From positions 36,097,501-36,161,500 of the forward strand of contig NC_092526.1 in the NCBI RefSeq assembly GCF_037038585.1: 64,000 bases of DNA, in the 5' to 3' direction. The notes beneath the pieces were generated by a model. That model was given only the letters and a program-made list of their open reading frames with translations, was not told the DNA's origin and searched no databases. Of this stretch, positions 35,401 to 43,458 are shown one piece after another. The position numbers were made by a program, and so were the translations under genes. This stretch comes from Patagioenas fasciata. Taxonomy: Eukaryota > Chordata > Aves > Columbiformes > Columbidae. Numbering within the stretch: position 1 is the first letter of the stretch; each line of letters opens with the position of its first letter.

Positions 35401-38400
35401 GCTTCAGCATTTCCAGTGGACTGTGGTTAAGGATGAGGAGCCAGAGCAGTGTGAAACATCTGTGGAAGGGCTGGGTGACATCAGAACCTCAGCCTTGCTG
35501 GTGTGGGGAATGGGGTGGAAAGCTCTGCTTAGCTGTGTCCAGGGGACACTGGGGAAGTGGGTGGTGTTGACAGCCCTGAGCAGCCGGGGTTACTTAGACA
35601 TGGCCATTTCCATTGCTTCTAAAAGCCTCAGAGCCATTCCCACAATTTCCCCAGGCAGATGCCCTCTCTGCTCCCTTTTCCTCCTTCCTGAGCCACCCTC
35701 CCCAAAAGCAGCTGGTTCCCAGTCCCTGTTCTCCATGGAGCACACAAAGCTGGTTGTGTTTTCTTATTTCTTTGCACTCAATCACTGCACTTTCTAGTAC
35801 TCACGAAGGAAAGCTTCCTGCCGTGTCCTTCCCCAGACACCTCTGCCAGGCTCGGTAGGAGTTGACACCCCTTTTCCCTTGTGTCATTCCAGTCGGATCT
35901 CATCTACCAGAGTGTGTATGAGCTGATCCATGCAGATGACAGAGCCACCTTCCGCCAACAGCTGCACGGTGCCCCGGTGCCCAGCAGCACCCCGCACACT
36001 GCCCATGGTGAGTGCTGGGGCTGCCCCAAACGGTGATCCCCAGGGACTATCCAGCCAACTCTGTGTGGCCATCTGGTGCTGGAGAGCCCTCCTGGTGGCA
36101 TTTATAACCACCAAGCACAGCCCTGTGCTGAGGCGCATGCCATAGCCTCCCCGTGGGACTTGGAACTGTCTCAGGGGCTGGCATGGCCACTTGTCACTGA
36201 AAGCAGCCAACAGCAATGACATCCTGTCTTTTGTGATGCTGGGGGGATGGGGATGTTTCTTCCCAAGCCTTTTTGCTTTTCAGTGTTTGAAGTACTTTTA
36301 ATTTCAGTGGAGGGCAGCTTGTTGCCTTGCTCTTGTCTGGGAAACAAGCGGGAACCAGAAGCTATCACGGTCTGGTAATTTCCTGTGGCAAAGTCTTATC
36401 CATCTTGGTGAAGATCACGGGTTCACTTCAGCAGCAAAGTCTCCACCAGGAGCAGATCTGCAAGGCCATGAGTTCAAGGTGTGCAGCTTGGAAAACTTTA
36501 TTTTTCCCTTTGGTTTCCTAGATCTTCCCACCAACCAGCTGCTGCCAGCTGGATGCAGCACCATGTCCAGCCCCAAAAAACGCTCCTTTGTGGAGAGGAG
36601 CTTCATCTGCCGCTTCTGCTGCCTGCTGGATAAATCCTCGGGATTTCTGGTAACGCAGCCCTGCAATGGGACACCCCTCTGCCCCCAGCATGTCCCACAG
36701 GGGTGGGAGCAACAGCCAGCTCCCATCACCCTGTTTGCTTCACACCCATATTTTCTAATCCCCTCTAAGGCTTTACATTTTCGTGGGCGCTTGAAATTCC
36801 TCCTTGGGCAGCGGAAGGAGGCATTGGACAGGTCCCCACTTGCCCTTTTTGCCATCGCGACTCCCATCCAGCCGCTTTCCATCCTGGAGCTTCAGATCAA
36901 GACGCTGAGATTCCAGGCAAAGTTCAAGCTGGACTTCACTCCCACAGCCAATGATTTCTGGTAGGGCATCTCCTGCCTTCCCTGTGGGAAAACCCATGGC
37001 TGCAGACACTGGACAGAAAACCAGAACCCCTGGGAGCAGTGCAGTTCTGATGCAACTCCCATGGCAAGGTGTCTGATGCTATTGTCTGTACACAGCTGGG
37101 CATTTCTGCAGCCCCCTGCCCAGTAACATGGAGGGCAGATTAGCTGGGTGCCAGCACTTCTTGGCTCCCATGTTTTAGCCCAGCAAACCCAGCATGGGGT
37201 TTTGTGGAAGAGGGTGCAGTTCAGCCAGCCCAGATGGCGAGTTTCACCACCCAAAGTGGGAGGTTCTGGCTGGGTGCTGGCCAAGGGATCGTGTGTGGCT
37301 GGTGGCATGCAACTGGGAGATCCATCCCTGATGTCACTGGGTTTCTGCCCTGTTTCCAGGGGGCAGGTTGTCCTGGGGTACACAGAAGCGGAGCTATGCA
37401 GCAGGGGGTCCGGGTACCAGTTTTTGCATGTGGGTGACTTGATGTACTGTGCGGAGAGCCATGTGAGAAGTGAGTACTGGGTGGCTATGGGGGTCGGTGC
37501 ATTTGTGGGAACCCTTGCAGCTCCCTGACACTGTTGCAGCTCTGGCCGTGCCTATACTGTTGCTCCTTGCTGGGCCAAATGTCCTGGGTCTGGAGCAGCT
37601 GTGATAAAGTCATAGTACATTCTATGATTCTATTCTGAGTTGAAAGGGACCCACAAGGACCATCTAGTCCAACTCCTGCCCCTGCACAGGACAACCCCAC
37701 AGTTAATACCTTGTGTCTGAGGGTATTGTCCAGTCTCTTCTTGAACACTGTCTGGCTTGGGGCTGTGACACCTCCCTGGGGAGCCTGTTCCAGTATTTCA
37801 GCACTCTCTGGGTGAAGAACCTTTTCCTAATGTCCAACCTAAACCTCCCCTGGCACATCTTCCTGCCATTCCCTTGGGTTCCATCATTGGTCACTAAAGA
37901 GAAGAGTTCAGGGCTTACCCTTCCTCCTCCCCTTGTGAGGAAGCCATAACCACGATGAGGTCTCTCCCCTGCTGGGTGATGCTTCCTTGGGGAGCAGACA
38001 GGGACAGCACAGCATGCAGCATCGTGTGCTGGCTGTGTCCTGCCTCTTCTGCCTCTGCAGCACATGCACGAGGTGATGCTCAACATTGTGGCATCTTACG
38101 CATGCCATTTGCCTGCCCTCATGATGTGACCATATCGATGCCACCTCTCTTCTTTCCCTGCTGCAGTAATAAAGACAGGGGAGACTGGGGTCATGGTTTT
38201 CCGGCTGCTGACCAAGAAGGGCAACTGGGTATGGGTTCAGGGCAGCGCCTGGCTGGTGTACAAAGGAGGCAAGCCTGACTGCATCATTGCCCAGCATCGA
38301 GTCCTGTCGTGAGTATCGCTGCGTCTCCGGCTGTGTTTGCTGGCTCTTGGTGTGGGTGGTGATGGGGCTGCTTGGGGCAGGTGGAGGAAAGGGTGGTTGG

Positions 38401-40257
38401 GTTGCACAGTTGGCACTTTGCAGCACGTGCTCTCCTGTAGCAGGGAGGCAGGAGTGAAAGAGGTCTGAGAAGGTGGTTGTGGACACTCTCACTCCTGCCT
38501 GGGGTGAGCCTTGGACATGCAGACCTCCCCATGGGTTCCCCAGAGCCCCAGCCCTCCACCAGCAGTATTGTACCCAGTCCAATCCAGCACCCTTTTCTTT
38601 ACAAAGGGCAGGGCTGTGGGCTCCCATCTCACTGTTGGGAGCATGGATTTTCCTGGCCCAGATGAGGTGCTTAAGTTGTTTCCATCTCTTTCTCCCTCTG
38701 CCCTGAAGGAATGAAGAAGGGGAGGAACATCTGCGGAAGAGGAACCTGTTGCTGCCTTTTGTCTTTGCTACGGGGGATGCAGTCATGTATGGGAATGACC
38801 TGGACCCCTTCCAGGATGAGGAGTTGCAGACACAGGCAAACTCTCACTTGACGCAGAGCTCGGTAGACCCCGGTTCTCCTCTTGGGGCCATGATGAAGCA
38901 GGATGCATCCATATCCATCTCCCACAGTGATAATATGCCTCAGTTCTCCTTGCCAGATCTCACCACTGAGTCTGATGGACCAAGCCAGAATGAGGAAATC
39001 AGTGATGCTAAGGACAGCGACTCCCTCCTGGTTATTGAAACCCTCCTTGAGAAAAGCAAGATGGATGGAAACATCTGCCAGACCACCCAGAGCCTCAATG
39101 TGGACAATGCAGAGCTGCAGTGGTGGGAGGAGGTTCTGCTCATCTTGGGTGCAGAGGAGGAGCTGGCAGCTCAGGCGGTTGGTGAGAGGCTAGGCACTGA
39201 GGTGAACTCCTGTGTAGAGCGGATGCTTCTTGGGGAGGATGCTGGGAAGAGCGTGGACTTCCCGCACTGCTGTGCATCACCCTGCCATGAGGAAAACAGT
39301 GCTGTGGCTCCCTTCCAGCACTGCTGGGCAACTAATTCAGCACTTAGAGAACAACCACAGCCCCAGGCACCTGGTGCACAAGACCAAAATGCTGGGGTCT
39401 CTCTAGTCTCTGTTATATCTGAGGTCAGCTATGCTCAACCAGAACTGCAGGTCCTGTTTAACCCAGCTGGGCTGGTGCAGGGGTCTGTTCTGGATGTCTT
39501 GGGTTCCAGCAGCAAGCCCTCTATTGCACTTCAGCTGGCAGACCTTGGGCAAGTGCCTCAAACCAAAGTTGCCACCTCTGCTGCTGTAGATAATGTTATT
39601 CCTGATGATGAGAGTCAGCCCGGGTGTGAGCTGATGGGCTCAAGCTGCCCACTTCCCTTGCACTCAAATGCACTAGTGACTCGGTGGCATGATGTCCCAG
39701 TTCAGGCAAACCCAGCCAATGCTTTGGGTCAGAGCACTTCCCCTGGAAGCTGCCCATCAGAGGCTTGGATGTCCACAGCTCCAGAACAGCTGGAAGCAGC
39801 AGGAACACACCTGGAGTCACAAAATCTGCTGGCTGGCAGCTCCGAGAGCCCCTCAGGGCCTGGGCTGTGGTCACTGCCCTCCCAGCCTGCTCCTTGCCCT
39901 GCACAAGGCTCGCATGAGTACTTGTTCTCTGGGGCTGGGGACCTCTGCGATGAGGACACTGCTCTCCCTGCACCAGCATCAGCACCCCTAGGAGTCAGCC
40001 AGCTGCCAGGGGATGGTGGCTTCCCTAAAGAGCCCCCGATACTCCCCCTGGAGCCCAGCTTTTCTTGGGAAGGAGAGCAGGGCGAGTGGTTCCTGCAGGC
40101 TGGGGCAGGACCTCAGGGATGCAGTGAGGCAGGCCTGGTGCAGCACAGTGGACTCCTGTTGGGGTCCAGCATGGATCTCAGCACCCAGCAGCTGGACCTT
40201 GTGTCGCTACCTGAGTGCCAGTACGGAAGTAACCTTTTTGGACATGACTGTCTCTAG
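20365..40257 (+). CDS. AHR2: Aryl hydrocarbon receptor, AHR2 type (complete, 10 exons, 894 aa)
   Basis: A bHLH-PAS transcription factor. In the known family, ligand binding in PAS-B moves the receptor from cytosolic HSP90 to the nucleus, where it pairs with ARNT on xenobiotic response elements. Ten exons join in frame to 2685 bp: 20365-20417, 24177-24364, 31047-31165, 33961-34050, 35893-36007, 36522-36649, 36770-36960, 37360-37469, 38167-38308 and 38709-40257. Domains: basic NLS RRKRKKP (about 8-14), bHLH about 30-80, PAS-A about 115-185, PAS-B about 235-345 with the PAC segment to about 390, then a long Ser/Pro/Glu/Gln-rich transactivation region. The bHLH ([10 protein letters not shown]..., VGYLKVKSY) resembles fish and avian AHR2 more than AHR1. 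All exons are open, yet PAS-B has unusual pocket residues (A281, F283, L317, I332, A373, H375). The next gene is a tandem paralogue. Confidence 0.93.
20418..24176 (+). other. AHR2: AHR2 intron 1
   Basis: About 3.8 kb. It starts GC-rich and becomes ordinary. An AT-rich, homeodomain-site-like patch (TTAATAATTAATGAGC) lies near 20850-20870, and an A-run at about 21523-21539. No gene or CR1 element was seen. Confidence 0.6.
24177..24364 (+). CDS. AHR2: AHR2 exon 2, bHLH domain
   Basis: A 188-bp exon after CTCTTCCAG, encoding residues 18-80. The DNA-contacting basic segment [10 protein letters not shown], helix 1 and helix 2 ([19 protein letters not shown]) are all intact. Helix 2 carries the hydrophobic spacing of the AHR nuclear export signal. 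It ends in phase 1 at GTGAGT. Confidence 0.97.
28796..28813. repeat. (TTTC)n microsatellite
   Basis: Four to five TTTC units in AHR2 intron 2. Confidence 0.9.
28868..28931. repeat. A/C-rich low-complexity patch
   Basis: Runs of AAAC, CAA and CACAA units in AHR2 intron 2, about 55 bp after the (TTTC)n run. Confidence 0.8.
31047..31165 (+). CDS. AHR2: AHR2 exon 3
   Basis: After CTGACTCACAG the frame reads [19 protein letters not shown] through [19 protein letters not shown]. The EGELLLQ end is the AHR family signature preceding PAS-A. Both phases fit exons 2 and 4. The variable middle matches no family member I remember, as expected for this linker. Confidence 0.88.
33961..34050 (+). CDS. AHR2: AHR2 exon 4, PAS-A start
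   Basis: A 90-bp exon encoding [19 protein letters not shown] then [11 protein letters not shown], the canonical start of AHR PAS-A. The acceptor is TTTCAG and the donor GTGGGT, phase 0 at both ends. It is the same length as AHR1B exon 4. Confidence 0.97.
35893..36007 (+). CDS. AHR2: AHR2 exon 5, PAS-A
   Basis: It encodes [20 protein letters not shown], then [18 protein letters not shown]. The usual LHWALNP motif of AHR PAS-A is replaced by LHGAPVP, and the following acidic linker is shortened. It ends in phase 1 at GTGAGT. Confidence 0.93.
36522..36649 (+). CDS. AHR2: AHR2 exon 6
   Basis: The frame gives [20 protein letters not shown] then [20 protein letters not shown] and GFL, the end of the PAS-A domain (human [19 protein letters not shown]). 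One change is unusual: FCCLLD instead of LRCLLD. It ends in phase 0 at GTAACG. Confidence 0.94.
36770..36960 (+). CDS. AHR2: AHR2 exon 7, PAS-B start
   Basis: It encodes residues 232-294, with [33 protein letters not shown] and the core [16 protein letters not shown]. The loop after GQ is about four residues shorter than in AHR1-type receptors. The RTKHKLDF motif has become QAKFKLDF. It ends in phase 2 at GTAGGG. Confidence 0.95.
37360..37469 (+). CDS. AHR2: AHR2 exon 8, PAS-B
   Basis: A 110-bp exon giving [37 protein letters not shown]. The family text is QF(I/V)HAADMLYC. Here Ile becomes Leu (residue 317) and AA becomes VG. It ends in phase 1 at GTGAGT. Confidence 0.96.
37616..37965 (-). 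mobile_element. CR1 LINE 3' fragment in AHR2 intron 8
   Basis: Starts near tctatgattctattctgagttgaaagggaccc (reversed CR1 3' end). The minus strand reads [20 protein letters not shown], then [15 protein letters not shown], the CR1 ORF2 C-terminus. It is antisense to AHR2. The right boundary is approximate. Confidence 0.85.
38167..38308 (+). CDS. AHR2: AHR2 exon 9, PAS-B end
   Basis: A 142-bp exon giving [47 protein letters not shown]. The family text at the end is YIIVTQRPL, so the Val/Ala/Ser switch position is Ala373 and the following Gln is His375. It ends in phase 2 at GTGAGT. Confidence 0.95.
38709..40257 (+). CDS. AHR2: AHR2 exon 10, transactivation region and stop
   Basis: After CCCTGAAG the frame gives [20 protein letters not shown], then [15 protein letters not shown], the conserved PAC-to-linker text. 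About 480 residues of low-conservation, Ser/Pro/Gln/Glu-rich sequence follow, with one acidic patch ([18 protein letters not shown]). A TAG closes the frame at 40255-40257. As I remember it, human AHR splits its last residues into an eleventh exon; here the frame ends inside exon 10. Confidence 0.93.
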
Positions 40258-42350
40258 AACATCCCTTCCCCAGGAGCTGGGTGCTTTGCCTTTTGCCAGT
40301 GAGAGCCACCCCGGAGCAGCACATTCCTCACCAGGCTCGGTTTTGAGGTGCTCAGCAGCTGTCCCTGCAAAGGTGGGCACAGGAGTACACTTCTCTGAAC
40401 AGGACACTGGCTCCCCATCAGCATGCTTCATGGTGGGGCAGCCGCTCTGTGCCTGTGAGGTCCAGCTGAAGGTGAGATCTGAGGGCTGCAGGACCTGAGG
40501 GATGTACCAGCTTGTGTGGATGGAGCAAGGGACAGTGCTGGGGAATGCAGGCACAGCATTAGTTGTGGGCAGCCTGTTTTAAAGCCTCACGGTGAACCAG
40601 GAGCCACATTTTGAAAAGCCACCAGCAGTTATGAGCTCTTCTGGCTGTGAGTGGTACCCTATGCTTTGTGGTCACTCAGGATTTTGTCTTCCAGTGCCTG
40701 AAATGAGGTGCCCTAGCAGAGTTTTCGAGCAGCCTAGGATGAACTGTGTTGTATTTTTTTCCATTGAAAGGTTTTCAGGGAGAGGCAGCCCTGCCAGAGG
40801 GGCGGTCTGTCAGAATCTTGCCAGTCTGTGCTTTCCTGACAATATCTTGCAGACAGAGATGCTGGCCTTACAGGCACCACAGCAGCAAATTGCTGTTTCT
40901 TGGTGCAGCATGGTCTCCTCATCACCTGGTATGTGTGGACCACCCTCATTGTGTTACTGTTCGGTCCCCTGCATCATCTTCACCTGCCCAAGCCCCTCTG
41001 CTCCTTGTTCCCTCCCTCTTGTGCTCTCCTCCTGAGTCCCTGGTGACCCAGTTCCTTTAGATAAGAGGATGTTACCAAGTGCTTTGAGAAGCTCAGCAGC
41101 ATTTGAAGGGTCTCTGTGGGAGGTGGAGTTGCTGAGAGCATAGGCACCTTGGGATTTTGGGCTCCTCAGCAGCCTCCTCAGGGAGTTTGAGAGAAGCAGG
41201 TACTGGGTTGTGACCTTCCTTTACAGCAGGGTGGGGAAGGTCCAGCCAAACTCCCCTTTGGTTTGTCATTGTCTTGTCCTTGCCACCTTCTCCTGTGCTC
41301 AACAGTGTAATCAGATGGAGGAAGAAGGGCACTCACTCCTGCCGTTCCATGGGACTGTGTGGTTTTGCAAAAGCAGTAAGAAAGAAAGGCAGGAAGGGAT
41401 GCAGTGACTGCTGTCTGCCCCTCTGCTCCAGATGCATTTTCTGCCCTTCAAACTGTTGTCCTGGAGGCCAGCACCACCACTTTGTTGAATTCCCGTTCTT
41501 TTGTATCTTTAACCTAATAGGTGAATTACTTTTTTTCCCACTGCAGTGCAAATCCGTCAGGGAAAACCCACAAAAAAAGCGATGATGGGGGATGGATCTT
41601 TGTTTTGAGACCAGATGTGGCAAGCCAACTTGATCAGAGAGGCCAGAGTGGTTGAGGGCCTTCCCCCCCTTGCATCCATCATCCTGAGCACCGCATCTGC
41701 CTCTCACACCAGAATTAAGCATGTACTGCTTGCCAAGTGAGTAAAATCAGGTAATTAGTGCAGGGCTAGCCCAGCAGCAAGACTGCAAGTGTCCCGGTGT
41801 GGGGCAGCCTCATCTCTCTGGGTCTCCTCCTTCGTGCCCTGCTTTGCCTTGCTGTGCTGGGGCTCCAGGCTGGGAGCAGAGCAATGTTGGAGATGTGCTG
41901 GACCCCTCTGAAGTGGCCTGGAGGAGCACCTAGGATGGGGTAAGGAGCTGACTGGTTGTGATACAGAGCCTTACAACTCAGTGGCTCCAAAAAGCAGCAG
42001 AATGCACTCTGCTTACCAGCCTTTCTTGTCCTGGCACTTGCAACATGATATGAAACTGCCCTGCTCCAGCCAGGGTGTGCCAACAGGTGTGCCTTGAGCA
42101 GGGGGCACCCCCCCAGGTTTTGCTGGTTGGGGCTGAGACAGATCCTGGTGCCCTGTTACTTGTGTCTTATCTCTTTATATACTGCGTATGTGCATATAAC
42201 ATCTATTTGTGTGGCAGTGCCTCATTTTACGCTTTGTGATTTCTTTGTATTGCTGTTGGCAGACAGATGATGCTGAGGAGAAAAAGATGTCCTGAAACTC
42301 ACCCCCTGCATTTGGTTATATATTAAAAGGCAATTTGCTTTGTATAGTGG
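40258..42350 (+). other. AHR2: Putative AHR2 3' UTR
   Basis: About 2.1 kb between the stop codon and a candidate ATTAAA poly(A) signal. It has short open frames on both strands with no recognisable protein. Extent is inferred only from the poly(A)-signal candidate. Confidence 0.45.
42322..42327 (+). terminator. AHR2: Candidate AHR2 poly(A) signal ATTAAA
   Basis: ATTAAA, the commonest variant poly(A) hexamer, is followed within 50 nt by T/GT-rich sequence (gtggtgatggtttgttttg). I saw no AATAAA between the AHR2 stop and the AHR1B promoter. Confidence 0.45.
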
Positions 42351-43110
42351 TGATGGTTTGTTTTGACCTGAAACATTTCCCTCTTGACTGAGCAAATTTT
42401 CAAAAAAAACCCCCTTTTTGGCTTAGCCCCAAGTCTAATTTCTCTGGGCTGTGGCTGAAGGAGGAGGGTAGTCCTGACTCACCCCTTCCTCCTGCACCTG
42501 GGGAGATATGGGGCTGGGATTACAGGTGGGGAAGGGCTGTATTTTTCCTTGTATAGGTTAATTTGGGGGAGGAATGCAGCTGTGTGGATGCTATTGACTG
42601 TTATGGGTGATGGTTGCTGCCGTGTGTTTGTGCTCTGACCTTGCTTGGTGCCTGGCCCTGTTGCTGCATGTGAGTCTGAACATTTTGGAAGGACAGAGCT
42701 GGGGGGACCACAGCTGGTGTGTGCACACACTGCCTGCCTCTGGGTGAGCACGCAGCTGTGTGTGCCCAGCCCAGGTAAGTGTGTGACACACTTGGTTTCA
42801 CTATCCCCAGCCACTCTAGGCATGCACAGCAGCAGAGGTGTGACAGGGTCCCCACATTGCACCCCCTAAGTGCCCTGTGCAGCGGTGGAGCTCACAGGCG
42901 CAGTCATACTTGACACTGAGATGCAAACACAGTGTCCTGGGTGTTGCTGCCGTGCACGTGTGGGCACACGCACACCGACTCACTGTTACGCACACGGATG
43001 TGCAGATGCAGACACACACGTGCGCTCACGCCGACAGTCACTCTGGCATGCCAGCCCCACTGCAGTAACACAAGAGCTCAGCCCGCTCACCCATGTGGGC
43101 GGTGGGGCTC
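42351..43110. other. Intergenic, AHR2-AHR1B spacer
   Basis: Holds a CA/CG-rich patch at 42950-43035 with two E-box palindromes CACGTG (42955-42960, 43017-43022) and AHR/ARNT core pentamers CACGC (42967-42971, 43027-43031). No gene was seen. Confidence 0.5.
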
Positions 43111-43337
43111 ACCGCCCCTTTTCTTCCCCTTGTCAGCCCACTCCCCTTCAGCCACTCCACATCACTCCAACACCTCCCCTTCACCTCTCAGTCCCCCTTC
43201 AGCGCCCCTCATGCCCGTCCACCCAGTCTTTCCCCCACATCCCCTCCCACCCTTACCAACAGTCATCAGCCCCACTCCCCCCTTCACCTCCCAATCCCAC
43301 TCATCAGCCCCCACTCCCCCCCCAGCTCCTCCTCTCC
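43111..43337 (+). repeat. C-rich, G-poor low-complexity tract before AHR1B
   Basis: About 225 bp made largely of irregular CCCCTTCA/CACTCCC/CATCAGCCCC motifs, with very few G on the plus strand. The minus strand consequently has many G-runs, e.g. near 43278-43290 and 43313-43323. It abuts the AHR1B GC boxes. Confidence 0.6.
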
Positions 43338-43417
43338 CGGGGCGGGGCCGCTCCGGCTCGTCTGCCCGCGGGGAGGCTGCGGCTGCTGCCCGGGGATGCG
43401 CTGGGCTCTGCCCGGCC
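43338..43417 (+). promoter_or_regulatory. AHR1B: Putative AHR1B promoter / 5' UTR
   Basis: A CpG-dense segment with a GC box GGGGCGGGGCC at about 43339-43349, roughly 75 bp upstream of the start codon. No TATA box. CpG density continues through exons 1 and 2. The transcription start is not determinable from sequence alone. Confidence 0.55.
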
Positions 43418-43458
43418 ATGTACGCGGGTCGCAAGCGGAGGAAGCCGGTGCCCCGGGC
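43418..43458 (+). CDS. AHR1B: AHR1B exon 1
   Basis: It encodes [13 protein letters not shown] plus two bases, matching the AHR1 start ...YASRKRRKPVQK but lacking its first residues. It ends in phase 2 at GTGAGT. It is CpG-rich. Confidence 0.9.

Larger units (their letters stand above)
31166..36521 (+). other. AHR2: AHR2 introns 3-5 (non-exonic parts)
   Basis: Intron 3 is 31166-33960, intron 4 34051-35892 and intron 5 36008-36521. All look unique. Short open frames on both strands have no recognisable domain. No repeats were identified. Confidence 0.55.
36961..38708 (+). other. AHR2: AHR2 introns 7-9 (non-exonic parts)
   Basis: Intron 7 is 36961-37359, intron 8 37470-38166 and intron 9 38309-38708. 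Intron 8 holds a CR1 fragment, listed separately; the others hold nothing recognisable. Confidence 0.6.

Noticed and set aside
37908-38786. 292-codon minus-strand open frame across AHR2 exons 9-10
   Set aside because: It is antisense to two well-supported AHR2 exons, has no recognisable domain, and includes part of a CR1 fragment.
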